From Balneolia bacterium (lineage in GTDB: Bacteria; Bacteroidota; Rhodothermia; Balneolales; Cyclonatronaceae), in contig PXCK01000005.1 in assembly GCA_003566635.1 (NCBI GenBank), positions 1-35,046 on the forward strand: DNA of 35,046 nt, read 5' to 3'. This document shows positions 16,316 through 24,490 of this stretch, piece by piece (position 1 is the first letter of the stretch; each line of letters begins with the position of its first letter). The notes beneath the pieces are model-generated. The model had not been told where the DNA came from. It did no database searches and was given only the letters and a program-made list of their open reading frames with translations. The translations under genes and the position numbers were made by a program.

Positions 16316-18262
16316 ATGAAGCATTCAATCGTGTTAATCGCCCTTTTGGGACTTACTTTTTATGGGTATAAAACCTCAGTCTTTGCACAAGAATCTGATA
16401 CTACAATAACCATGCAGGTAGATTTATCATCTGTGGTAGTGAGCGCGCAGCGAACGCCTGTTATGCGGGGTGAGCTCATGCGGTCGGTTCAGGTAATTAC
16501 CGCGGCTGAAATCCGCCAAAGTGGCGCCAATGATTTAGCCGGTGTGCTGGAACATGTGCGTGGCGTGGATATCCGAAAACGAGGTACATTCGGGATGCAG
16601 GCGGATGTCAGTATTCGTGGCGGCACATTCGATCAAACCCTCATTTTGCTAAACGGCGTGAACATCACTGATCCCCAAACCGGCCACCATAATTTAAACG
16701 TACCTGTAGATTTGGAAACCATCGAACGGATTGAGGTGCTTCATGGTCCCGGTGCCAGAGTTTTTGGGCCTAATGCCTTTAACGGAGCCATCAATATTAT
16801 TACCAAACAACCGGGCAAACAAAATGCTACGCTGCGGCTGACGGGCGGTGAGCACATGTTCGGTGCAATATCGGCAACGGCTGGACTTACCACCGGGCCG
16901 GTATCTCATTTTTTATCCGTAAGCGGTTTAACAAGTGATGGCTTTACAAATAATACAGACTTCAAATCCGAAAACATCTTCTACAGGTCGAACCTACAAA
17001 CCGATGCCGGTCGCCTTGATCTACAAGCCGGATATAACCAAAAAGCATTTGGAGCGAACAGTTTTTACACGCCTCGTTTTCCTGATCAATACGAGCAGAC
17101 AAGAGCGGGATTTCTGTCTTTAAGGTGGCTTCCCGATGGAGGGATAAACCTTTCCCCGACCGTTTATTGGCGTCGTCACCATGACCGCTTTGAGCTTTTT
17201 CGGGATGAAGCCCCCGTCTGGTACACCACCCACAATTATCACCGCACGGATATTTTGGGGGCATCCGTAAATTGGGTGCACGTTTCTCAATTTGGAACCA
17301 CCGCGCTCGGACTCGATTACCGTTATGAGCATATTTTTAGTAATGTTTTGGGGGATGAGATGTCCTCGCCCTTGCCGGTGCCCGGCTACGAAGACGCGTT
17401 TTTTACCAACTCCTACGACCGCAACACTTACAGCCTGATGGCCGAGCAAACGGTTCAGTATGGGGATGTTACCGTGAGTGGCGGAACCCTGGTTTTTGTG
17501 AACACAGAACTGGATAATAACGTGAGTTTCTTCCCCGGTTTGGATATCGGCTGGCAGGTAAATCCCAACTGGAGGATGTACACCACAGCAAACCGCACGC
17601 TCCGTTTACCCACCTTCACTGATTTGTTTTATGAAGGTCCCGATAATCTCGGAAATCCCGACTTAAAACCCGAAGAGGCCATTTCTGTAGAGGCCGGCGT
17701 GAAACTCAATTACGGCAGGTTTAGCGCTGATGCGGCTTTATTCAGAAGATGGGGTACCAATATGATAGACTGGGTTCGCGCCCCCGGTGATCCGGTTTGG
17801 AGAAGTGAAAACCTCACGGATGTAGTCATTACCGGTGTAGAAACGGGCGTTACCTTTTTACTACCGTATGATGACAGGGCAAGACTCTCTGTACAATACG
17901 GATATAATCATGCTGACAGATCAAGTGGTGATTTGGTTTCTAATTACGCACTCGATTTTCTTCGAAATAAGGTGGATGTCGTGTATTCTACGCCTGTCCT
18001 CAGAGACGGCGGCATAAACCTTTCAGCTTCCTGGCTCGACAGAAATGGCTCCTATCTGGTATTTGATGGAATAGATTTTACCGGTGAATCTGACTTTGAA
18101 GCCCAATGGGTCGTAAACGCCAAAGCGCATTGGAATGTTCAATCGGTGCAGCTTTTTGGTGAGGTTTCCAATCTATTTGCCACCCAATACGCACCCATAG
18201 CAAATGTCCCTCAACCAGGTCGTTGGGTACGTTTTGGCATTGCAACACAATTTTCTTATTGA
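16316..18262 (+). CDS. TonB-dependent outer-membrane receptor
   Basis: This 648-residue receptor has an N-terminal signal peptide (cleavage near VFAQ), a TonB-box-like VVVSAQRTP region, and a plug domain with SIRGGTFDQTLILLNGV, DPQTGHHNLNVP and IERIEVLHGPGARVFGPNAFNGAINI. A barrel follows, ending in an aromatic C-terminus (FGIATQFSY). It resembles BtuB/CirA-like receptors in plug and length and has no CarboxypepD_reg domain. The substrate is unknown: vitamin, siderophore or metal chelate. The coding sequence from about 16440 onward is clearly more GC-rich than its neighbours, hinting at separate origin. A dispersed repeat begins right after the stop codon. Confidence 0.92.
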   Translation: MKHSIVLIALLGLTFYGYKTSVFAQESDTTITMQVDLSSVVVSAQRTPVMRGELMRSVQVITAAEIRQSGANDLAGVLEHVRGVDIRKRGTFGMQADVSIRGGTFDQTLILLNGVNITDPQTGHHNLNVPVDLETIERIEVLHGPGARVFGPNAFNGAINIITKQPGKQNATLRLTGGEHMFGAISATAGLTTGPVSHFLSVSGLTSDGFTNNTDFKSENIFYRSNLQTDAGRLDLQAGYNQKAFGANSFYTPRFPDQYEQTRAGFLSLRWLPDGGINLSPTVYWRRHHDRFELFRDEAPVWYTTHNYHRTDILGASVNWVHVSQFGTTALGLDYRYEHIFSNVLGDEMSSPLPVPGYEDAFFTNSYDRNTYSLMAEQTVQYGDVTVSGGTLVFVNTELDNNVSFFPGLDIGWQVNPNWRMYTTANRTLRLPTFTDLFYEGPDNLGNPDLKPEEAISVEAGVKLNYGRFSADAALFRRWGTNMIDWVRAPGDPVWRSENLTDVVITGVETGVTFLLPYDDRARLSVQYGYNHADRSSGDLVSNYALDFLRNKVDVVYSTPVLRDGGINLSASWLDRNGSYLVFDGIDFTGESDFEAQWVVNAKAHWNVQSVQLFGEVSNLFATQYAPIANVPQPGRWVRFGIATQFSY

Positions 18263-18268
18263 TTATAA

Positions 18269-18530
18269 CTAGCCCGGATTATTCACCAAAAAATTTTCTT
18301 GGTAGCAAGGCGAAGGTGGAAAATCAGCGGAAGGGTACCTAAATACCCTGAGTATGACTTTTTCAACTTCAACGCAGCTAGCATGGAATAGCACTTCGTG
18401 GGAATCGCTTCGCTCGGAGTGCAGCATTTTAACCACACTCAAATTTGAGTGAGTGTGATATCTTTCTATATATAATATTTTTAATAGCATAAGATTCAAA
18501 TTTCATGCTTTCGTGAATAATTCGGGCTAG
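18269..18530. repeat. 262-bp MITE-like element with terminal inverted repeats
   Basis: CTAGCCCGGATTATTCAC at 18269-18286 and GTGAATAATTCGGGCTAG at 18513-18530 are inverted repeats with one mismatch in 18. The left half is shared with 2175-2285. An internal perfect palindrome CACTCAAATTTGAGTG lies at 18436-18451. No transposase is encoded; the 76-codon minus frame across it is not convincing. It fits a small non-autonomous mobile element. Confidence 0.6.
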
Positions 18531-19090
18531 AATATTGCCAAATAATCCTTGCTAATTCGTAACTGGTTGGGGTGTTCCGGTTGTTTTCCGTAGTGATATG
18601 GACGTAATTGGTAGGGATAATCCGAATACTGCGCGTGGTTTAATTTGTTGGGGCGTTTCAGAAAATGTCCATGGTGGTAATTTATATTGGCGACGTTTTT
18701 TTGTAGGGTCATTGGTAATTTATAGGGGTTCTTGTATAGACGTTAATTCATAGGGGCATTGCATTTCGTAAGGACGATTTCGTAGGGACGTTGCATGCAA
18801 CGTCCCTACGAAATTAACGCCTTTACCATGCAACGTCCCCACAATTTGACACCATTACCACCAACGTCCCTACGAATTACACCGATACCACTGTTACCCT
18901 TTACGGCTAACGTCCAATATCGCAACCTCTGTTGCTGCCGTCTACCGATATCTGCAACGTCCCTACAAATTGACACCGTTATCATAATCACACAATGCCA
19001 TCAAAGCTTGATACCTCAAATATCCCTACTAACCACCACGGAAACGGGAATAGGAATCTCACTTAAACACGACCGAATGACCTAAATTTC
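18531..19090. repeat. Degenerate GTAGGGACGTTG repeat array converging on a palindrome
   Basis: No gene is credible here. Left of about 18795 there are many degenerate copies of a GTAGGGACGTTGCAT-like unit in one orientation (for example TTGTAGGGTCATTGG, TATAGACGTTAATTC, CGTAAGGACGATTTC). Right of it the same unit occurs in the opposite orientation (CCATGCAACGTCCCCAC, CCAACGTCCCTACGAATT, TGCAACGTCCCTACAAATTG), spaced roughly 35-60 bases. The two ORF-track frames over this stretch are low-complexity artefacts of the repeats. Confidence 0.6.
18777..18814. repeat. Perfect 38-bp palindrome
   Basis: ATTTCGTAGGGACGTTGCA is followed immediately by its exact reverse complement, with GCATGC at the centre and no unpaired loop. 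The core resembles the GTAGGGACGTTGCATGC-type palindromes seen repeatedly in other bacterial genomes, sometimes linked to REP-associated tyrosine transposases; no such gene is in this window. Confidence 0.85.
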
Positions 19091-19169
19091 ACCAAAACCA
19101 AATAACCTTTCAACCATAAAGTGCCAAGTAGCAATTACAATTTCGGTACATCAAAATAAAAAAACTGGG

Positions 19170-19973
19170 TTAATTATCTGTCTGTTCCCGCATAATTTTT
19201 TCTGAGATATTCATGGAAAGTTTATCAGGTATAATGCCGGTTAGTTTGCTTAATATTTTTAATGATGTGGAGGTTGGAACCACAGGGATATTACGAATCA
19301 AACCATCTAAACCGATTTTTGCTACATCATCTGCTTTTTGGATGTTTCTCATCATGTTTTCTGCTGGCTTTGCACCCGCAACTTCAAAGAACTCCGTTTC
19401 CACAGGCCCGGGACATAAGCATGACACATGAATTCCCATAGGTTTCATTTCATGCCATAAGGCCTGACTAAAGCGCAGTACAAAGGCTTTAGTCGCAGCA
19501 TAGACTGTAAACAATGGAATAGGAGAAAAACCTGCCATTGACGCAACATTTAAAATTCCGCCGGAATTGCTTGGTATCATTTTATTTGCAAAATGATAAC
19601 TCAACTCCGTGAGAACATTCATGTTGAGCGTATTCATTCGGGTATAGGTCTCGGGTTCTGTATTTAAAAAATCACCATTATAACCGAAACCGGCATTGTT
19701 GATAAGTATATCAACCGAAATGTCATGCTTTACCAAAAAAGCATCGATTGTTTGCAGGTAATTACTGTCTAACAGGTCTAGTGGAAGTATAAAAGAATCC
19801 GTTTTATACTTTTTCTTGATTTCATTAGCTAATTCAATCAACCTTTCTTTTCTTCTTGCCAACAAAATAGGTATACCACCTCTTGCAGCAACTTCTAAGG
19901 CAAAGAATTTACCAATTCCAGAAGATGCTCCGGTGATTAAGACGGTTTTTTTATCAATTAATAATTTATTCAT
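19170..19973 (-). CDS. Short-chain dehydrogenase/reductase (SDR)
   Basis: The 267-residue protein is a classical SDR oxidoreductase. The nucleotide-binding TGASSGIG lies at about residues 15-22, an Arg pair (LLARRKERL) after beta-2 suggests NADPH preference, NNAGFG stabilises the fold, and the catalytic Tyr-x-x-x-Lys is YAATK preceded by the Ser in NVASMAG. CPGPVETEF is the usual C-terminal motif. The substrate cannot be read. It is divergently transcribed from the MscS gene; the spacer holds a tandem 15-bp repeat. Confidence 0.9.
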   Translation of the reverse strand: MNKLLIDKKTVLITGASSGIGKFFALEVAARGGIPILLARRKERLIELANEIKKKYKTDSFILPLDLLDSNYLQTIDAFLVKHDISVDILINNAGFGYNGDFLNTEPETYTRMNTLNMNVLTELSYHFANKMIPSNSGGILNVASMAGFSPIPLFTVYAATKAFVLRFSQALWHEMKPMGIHVSCLCPGPVETEFFEVAGAKPAENMMRNIQKADDVAKIGLDGLIRNIPVVPTSTSLKILSKLTGIIPDKLSMNISEKIMREQTDN

Positions 19974-20007
19974 AACTGTTTAAAAAAATAATTACATTTG
20001 GACTGCT

Positions 20008-20039
20008 AAATATGTTATACATATAAATATGTTATACAT
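20008..20039. promoter_or_regulatory. Tandem 15-bp direct repeat between SDR and mscS
   Basis: AAATATGTTATACAT occurs at 20008-20022 and again at 20025-20039, a 17-base period, in the divergent promoter region. Each copy is nearly palindromic (TATGTTATACATA). It could be two operator sites for one regulator or duplicated AT-rich promoter elements. Confidence 0.4.
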
Positions 20040-20084
20040 AATCACTTAAATTAATTACAACGTTCATAAATATAGAGGTTATCT

Positions 20085-20894
20085 ATGGAATCATTCGAAA
20101 TTGATTTTGCAGCTTTGCTTTCTCAGTATGGTCCTAACATACTGTTTGCAATCATCACCCTTGTAGTGGGTCTTTGGATTGCAGGTTTACTCACTAAATT
20201 GACTAAAAAATTACTCGTAAAGGCAGATGTTGAAACAGCTCTTCAAACTTTTCTGGCTAGTTTAGTTTCGATACTATTAAAAGTTATGGTTTACATTACA
20301 GCATTGACTGTACTTGGCGTAGCTATGACATCCTTTATAGCTATACTTGCAGCAGCAGGTTTTGCTATTGGTCTGGCACTCTCCGGTACGCTCCAGAATT
20401 TTGCCGGTGGAGTAATGATATTATTATTCAAGCCATTTAAAGTTGGTCATTTTATTGATGCCCAAGGCCATATGGGCACCGTTAAAGAAATTCAAATTTT
20501 TACTACTATTCTAAAAACCCCTGATAATAAAACCATTATAATTCCCAATGGTCCGTTATCTACAGGTTCATTGACCAACTTCTCTGTTGAGCCTACTCGC
20601 CGTGTTGATTGGACTTTTGGTATTGGTTACGGAGATGACGTAGATAAAGCTACCGAAGTAATTAAGCGTTTATTAGCAGAAGATGAGCGTGTTCTTAAAG
20701 ATCCTGAACCATTCATCGCTGTTAAAGAACTTGGAGACAGTTCAGTAGATTTTACTGTTCGTGCCTGGGTAAATGCCCCCGATTTTTGGGGAGTATTCTT
20801 CCGTATGAATGAACTTGTTTACAAAACGTTCGACAAAGAGGGACTGTCTATTCCTTTCCCACAAAGAGATGTACATATTTACAACGAGAAGTAA
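20085..20894 (+). CDS. mscS: Small-conductance mechanosensitive channel (MscS family)
   Basis: The 269-residue protein matches the size and layout of E. coli-type MscS: three N-terminal membrane segments (about 18-35, 60-82, 86-107) and a cytoplasmic beta domain and vestibule. The pore helix region FAIGLALSGTLQNFAGGVMILLFKPFKVG is diagnostic, with glycines and alanines spaced for tight packing. PDNKTIIIPNGPLSTGSLTNFS follows as expected. The channel releases solutes on hypo-osmotic shock. AGAGG upstream of the ATG is a plausible ribosome site. A strong bidirectional terminator follows. Confidence 0.93.
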   Translation: MESFEIDFAALLSQYGPNILFAIITLVVGLWIAGLLTKLTKKLLVKADVETALQTFLASLVSILLKVMVYITALTVLGVAMTSFIAILAAAGFAIGLALSGTLQNFAGGVMILLFKPFKVGHFIDAQGHMGTVKEIQIFTTILKTPDNKTIIIPNGPLSTGSLTNFSVEPTRRVDWTFGIGYGDDVDKATEVIKRLLAEDERVLKDPEPFIAVKELGDSSVDFTVRAWVNAPDFWGVFFRMNELVYKTFDKEGLSIPFPQRDVHIYNEK

Positions 20895-20913
20895 AACGTA
20901 CTATAAAGAAAAT

Positions 20914-20946
20914 AAAAAAAGCCATCCTAATCGGATGGCTTTTTTT
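20914..20946. terminator. Bidirectional terminator between mscS and the barrel gene
   Basis: A-rich tract, AGCCATCC, loop TAATC, GGATGGCT, then a T run: a perfect 8-bp stem usable from both strands, placed between two convergent genes. Confidence 0.9.
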
Positions 20947-20957
20947 ATGCAATTAAA

Positions 20958-21440
20958 TTAAAAATAATACCGAATACCTAAGCCACCATTACCGGTAAAC
21001 GTTGTATCCGGAGCTAGGTCAAGAATAGGTACAATCTCCATAAAAATTTCAAGAGGATCGTTTGCAAAAAGGTAATTCAATCCCAATGGGAAACGAGCGC
21101 CGAGCTTACTATCGCGGTTATCACGGGCTAACAGCCTTCCGCCAATACCATAATAAAAGCTCATGGAGCCTTGCTCTACGTTAATCAAGCTAAAGTTGTG
21201 GATTTGGTAATCTGCATGAAGATGAATAGAAGCATCCTTTGAAAATGACCAAGATACGGCACCGGCAATGGCAGAGTTTGCCCCGGTCCATAACTTAGGG
21301 GTGATACCTGTAGGTTCTCCTAAGATAATACCGATTCCAAAATCACCGCTGTTTCTTTGAGCTTCAGCAGTTTGTACAGGAATAAAATAGCCTATGAAAA
21401 AAACAATAATTATGAGGGGTTGAATGAATCTTGATGACAT
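20958..21440 (-). CDS. Small outer-membrane beta-barrel protein
   Basis: The 160-residue product has a hydrophobic signal peptide (cleavage probably after AEA, before QRNSG). The mature portion looks like an eight-strand barrel: GDFGIGIILGEPTGITPKLW, AGAVSWSFSKDASIHLHADYQ and a terminal GGLGIRYYF with the C-terminal aromatic. The GIGIILGEPTG motif recalls DUF3996 / BAPKO_0422-type barrels, from memory and with moderate certainty. Function unknown. It is convergent with mscS, sharing a terminator. Confidence 0.75.
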   Translation of the reverse strand: MSSRFIQPLIIIVFFIGYFIPVQTAEAQRNSGDFGIGIILGEPTGITPKLWTGANSAIAGAVSWSFSKDASIHLHADYQIHNFSLINVEQGSMSFYYGIGGRLLARDNRDSKLGARFPLGLNYLFANDPLEIFMEIVPILDLAPDTTFTGNGGLGIRYYF

Positions 21441-21571
21441 AAAGTTAAGTTTAGGTTAATCCGTTTAGAAAAGAATTTCGTTTAATAGAATAGTTATTTA
21501 CTTTGTTAAAATACGACAATATGAAATGTGTTAATATTAAAAACTAAAATCATAATTCTAATTTTTTAATC

Positions 21572-21907
21572 ATGAGTGATACATATTATAACCCCAAAGA
21601 TTTAAGTAAGTTCGGTGAAATCGGTGAATTCGGACAAGAACTGGCAGATAAATTTTTTGACTATTATGGTTCTGTTTTTGCAGAAGGTGAGCTTACGGCC
21701 CGTGAGAAATCATTGATTGCCCTTGCTGTTGCTCATGCTGTTCAATGTCCTTACTGTATTGATGCATATACAGAAGATGCACTTCAAAAAGGATCGAACG
21801 AACTTCAAATGATGGAGGCTGTACACGTTGCTGCTGCTATTCGTGGAGGCGCATCTCTGGTTCATGGCGTACAAATGATGAATAAGGCTAAAAAGATTGG
21901 AATGTAA
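21572..21907 (+). CDS. AhpD-like protein associated with arsenosugar biosynthesis
   Basis: This 111-residue carboxymuconolactone decarboxylase/AhpD-fold protein has the CPYC redox pair in HAVQCPYCIDAYTEDAL, with nearby Glu and His residues (EKSLIALAVAHAVQ) as in AhpD-type thiol peroxidase partners. It is the short form repeatedly found directly upstream of arsS. Its stop codon shares one base with the ATG of arsS (TAATG), so translation is coupled. A role in redox handling of an arsenic-containing intermediate is inferred from context; the reaction is not established. Confidence 0.88.
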   Translation: MSDTYYNPKDLSKFGEIGEFGQELADKFFDYYGSVFAEGELTAREKSLIALAVAHAVQCPYCIDAYTEDALQKGSNELQMMEAVHVAAAIRGGASLVHGVQMMNKAKKIGM

Positions 21908-22962
21908 TGAGTTTAAAATCCTTACTGGCCAGAGGCAACGAACTTGCAGACCCGGTAAAGCAAATCGAAACCATTAATTTCGGTTCAGAAACGCTGACAA
22001 AACTCCCTAAGTTTGAATCGAAACTAAAGGAATCTGATTTCTACCCTTTAAAGCCTACACAACTTGATATCCTACAGATCAATTTAGGTTATATGTGCAA
22101 CATGACGTGTAAGCATTGTCATGTTGATGCAGGTCCTGACCGAAAAGAAATGATGACTCGTGAAAACCTGGAGCACTGCATTCGGGTAGTGAAGGAAACC
22201 AAAGTTCATACGGTTGATCTAACAGGTGGTGCCCCGGAAATGCATCCTGATTTTCAATGGTTTGTAGAGCAAATTGCTGATCATACTCAAACAATAATTG
22301 TGCGGTCGAACCTAACTATTTTGGTGACGAATCCAAAGTATCGAGCGTTTCCTGAATTTTTCAAAAAATACGGACTTGAGGTAACGTGCTCACTTCCTTT
22401 CTATAACAAATTTACAACCGACCGCCAACGTGGCGAAGGAACTTACGACCGTTCTGTAGAAGCTTTGAAAGTTCTTAATGAGTTAGGTTATGGGAAAGAT
22501 GACAGCGGACTAATCTTAAATTTGGTTTACAATCCGGCAGGTGCTTTTTTGCCGGCTGATCAAGATACTTTAGAGGAAGAGTTTAAAGAAAACTTAAAGG
22601 CCAAGCATGGTATTGAGTTTAACAGTTTATTTACCATCACAAACCTGCCAATAAGCAGATATTTAGAGTTCTTGGTGTTATCCGATAATTTAGATGATTA
22701 CATGAATAAACTTGTGCAGGCCTATAACCCTGTTGCTGCGGAAGGTGTTATGTGTAGGAATACCATATCGGTAGCATGGAATGGCGTATTGTATGATTGC
22801 GATTTCAATCAAATGCTTCACATTCCAATAGATGAGAGCGATTCCGGTCATATTAAAGATTTTAATGCGATGAAACTCTTAAATCGAGCCATCAAAACCA
22901 ATCAGCACTGTTATGGTTGCACTGCCGGAGCAGGTAGTAGTTGTGGAGGGGCAACTGCATGA
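21907..22962 (+). CDS. arsS: Arsenosugar biosynthesis radical SAM protein ArsS
   Basis: The 351-residue protein has a radical SAM cluster motif CNMTCKHC (CxxxCxxC) in LQINLGYMCNMTCKHCHVDAGPDRKE, followed by VDLTGGAPEMHPDF as the GGE-like SAM-binding stretch. The C-terminus holds a Cys-rich segment (HCYGCTAGAGSSCGGA) characteristic of ArsS. Known members transfer a deoxyadenosyl group from SAM to dimethylarsenite, giving the dimethylarsinoyl-deoxyadenosine precursor of arsenosugars. All cysteines are encoded as Cys, with no in-frame TGA, so this is not the selenoprotein form. It overlaps its neighbours on both sides (1 and 4 bases). Confidence 0.93.
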   Translation: MSLKSLLARGNELADPVKQIETINFGSETLTKLPKFESKLKESDFYPLKPTQLDILQINLGYMCNMTCKHCHVDAGPDRKEMMTRENLEHCIRVVKETKVHTVDLTGGAPEMHPDFQWFVEQIADHTQTIIVRSNLTILVTNPKYRAFPEFFKKYGLEVTCSLPFYNKFTTDRQRGEGTYDRSVEALKVLNELGYGKDDSGLILNLVYNPAGAFLPADQDTLEEEFKENLKAKHGIEFNSLFTITNLPISRYLEFLVLSDNLDDYMNKLVQAYNPVAAEGVMCRNTISVAWNGVLYDCDFNQMLHIPIDESDSGHIKDFNAMKLLNRAIKTNQHCYGCTAGAGSSCGGATA

Positions 22963-23549
22963 GTAAAAAAGCCATTATCGTTTTTTTGAAAAATCCGGTA
23001 TTGGGAAAAGTAAAAACCAGATTAGCAAAGACCTTGGGTGATACTGAGGCGCTCTCCATATACCAAAAACTTGCAAATCATACGATTAGCGAAGTTAAAA
23101 AAACAAAGGTTGATGCGTTCTATTATTATTCTGAAAATGTCGATAATATTTTCAATCACCCAGCAAAGTCTTCTGTAAAGGTTCAGGTTCCCGGCGATTT
23201 AGGATTACGAATGATGAAGGCATTTGAGGGATTATTCCAAAAAGGATACCAACAGCTTATCATTATTGGAAGTGATTGTCCCGGCATTTCATCCGATTTA
23301 CTCAATGATGCATTTAAGCACTTGTCGATAGTAGATGTAGTAATTGGGCCCGCTCGAGATGGCGGTTACTATTTACTTGGAATGAATGAATTGCACCCGA
23401 ACTTATTTCAAAACAAAAAATGGAGCACACCTTCTGTTTTTGATGATACATTGAAAGATATCCGTGCGCTTTCTCTGAACTACGCACAGCTTGAAACACT
23501 AAATGATATCGATACAGAACAAGATTTGATTCTGTCTGGGTTTGGTTGA
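22959..23549 (+). CDS. Arsenosugar biosynthesis glycosyltransferase, DUF2064/TIGR04282 type
   Basis: The ORF track begins at a TTG (22941), but ATG 22959 is the better start: it overlaps the arsS stop as ATGA and has GGAGGGG at 22945-22951. That gives 196 residues. The N-terminus KAIIVFLKNPVLGKVKTRLAKTLG and the central IIGSDCPGISSDLLNDAF and IGPARDGGYYLLGM are typical of the DUF2064 family, which has a nucleotidyl/glycosyl-transferase A-like fold. Its position between arsS and another glycosyltransferase matches arsenosugar clusters. It presumably builds the sugar part; the precise donor and acceptor are unproven. Confidence 0.9.
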   Translation: MSKKAIIVFLKNPVLGKVKTRLAKTLGDTEALSIYQKLANHTISEVKKTKVDAFYYYSENVDNIFNHPAKSSVKVQVPGDLGLRMMKAFEGLFQKGYQQLIIIGSDCPGISSDLLNDAFKHLSIVDVVIGPARDGGYYLLGMNELHPNLFQNKKWSTPSVFDDTLKDIRALSLNYAQLETLNDIDTEQDLILSGFG

Positions 23550-23552
23550 TTT

Positions 23553-24254
23553 ATGAAAAAGCTAGTTCAGGTTATCATTCCGGCTTACAACGAAGAGCAA
23601 AACCTCGAAAGACTTTTGCCATATCTAAAGAAAATTGCAGATGATAGTATTCGTGTTGTTGTGGTCGATGGCGGAAGTACTGACCAAACGGTGCAGGTAT
23701 GCAAAAAGAACAATATAAATGTGATTTCGGCTCAAAAAAAGGGCAGAGCACCACAAATGAATGAGGGTGCAAAAAAATCAGAAGCATATATTTTGTATTT
23801 CCTTCATGCCGATACAATTCCTCCGAATGATATTTTCCAAAGGATTAGATCAGCGGTTGCTAATGGATATGAATCAGGTTGTTGCCAATTAAAATTTGAC
23901 GAAGAAAATCTAGTTATGGATTTATACTCTTGGTTTACTCGCTTCGACCTTCTTCCATTTCGCTTTGGTGATCAAAGTTTGTTTTGCAGAAGGGACGTTT
24001 TTTTTGAGTTAGGCGGTTTTGATGAGAGCTTTATAGTAATGGAAGATAACTACTTCATTAAAAAGTTAAGAAGTAATGGGAGCTTTACAGTTTTGAATGA
24101 GTTTGTAACGACATCTGCTGAAAAGTACAGAGAGAATGGCTTCATTCGCTTACAGCTCATATTTTCATTCATCTTTATCCTTTTTTACCTGGGGGCATCT
24201 CAAGATACGTTAGTTGCAATTTATAAGGAATTTATCAGGCAGGATAAGGTTTAG
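23553..24254 (+). CDS. Arsenosugar biosynthesis glycosyltransferase, GT2/TIGR04283 type
   Basis: The 233-residue enzyme is a GT-A family 2 glycosyltransferase: VIIPAYNEEQNLERLLPYL at the N-terminus, VVDGGSTDQT for nucleotide-sugar binding, the metal-binding DxD-like LHADTIPP, and FGDQSLFCRRDVFFELGGFDE as the acceptor loop, with MEDNYF as the catalytic ED. A hydrophobic C-terminal segment (about 200-220) suggests membrane association. It starts three bases after the DUF2064 gene, completing a four-gene operon. No strong terminator is visible downstream; the following ~236 bases are AT-rich and precede the Oar-like receptor. Confidence 0.9.
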   Translation: MKKLVQVIIPAYNEEQNLERLLPYLKKIADDSIRVVVVDGGSTDQTVQVCKKNNINVISAQKKGRAPQMNEGAKKSEAYILYFLHADTIPPNDIFQRIRSAVANGYESGCCQLKFDEENLVMDLYSWFTRFDLLPFRFGDQSLFCRRDVFFELGGFDESFIVMEDNYFIKKLRSNGSFTVLNEFVTTSAEKYRENGFIRLQLIFSFIFILFYLGASQDTLVAIYKEFIRQDKV

Positions 24255-24490
24255 ACTCAATTATTTAATTAAAATAATGGGTTCAGTATTGTGTTTTCCT
24301 TTCTAAATTTGTAATTCAAAATCAATATTAACAATTTGATAATATATATTCTAAGTCACATAAAAATAGTAGTATAGATAATATAATCAAATTTGCTTTA
24401 CAATGGCTTAATATTAGTGCCAAAATGAATTCCTAAATTTGATTCACCTATAAAATGAGGTGTTATATCTAAAAATTAAATTTAAGATTC

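Noticed and set aside
16962-17449. Overlapping minus-strand ORFs of 100 and 109 aa
   Set aside because: Shadows of the TonB receptor gene in its GC-richer part; the plus-strand frame carries all recognisable motifs.
18795-19085. 96-aa ORF over the palindromic array, and its antisense partners
   Set aside because: The coding potential comes from repeat units; the product is low-complexity and there is no Shine-Dalgarno site.
18531-19090. CRISPR array
   Set aside because: Units are degenerate, change orientation at the centre, have no uniform spacers, and no cas genes are nearby.
21907-22962. Selenoprotein form of ArsS
   Set aside because: All motif cysteines are TGT/TGC codons and there is no internal in-frame TGA.
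24255-24490. Small RNA or riboswitch before the Oar-like receptor
   Set aside because: Only AT-rich sequence without a convincing stem; nothing recognisable beyond probable promoter DNA.
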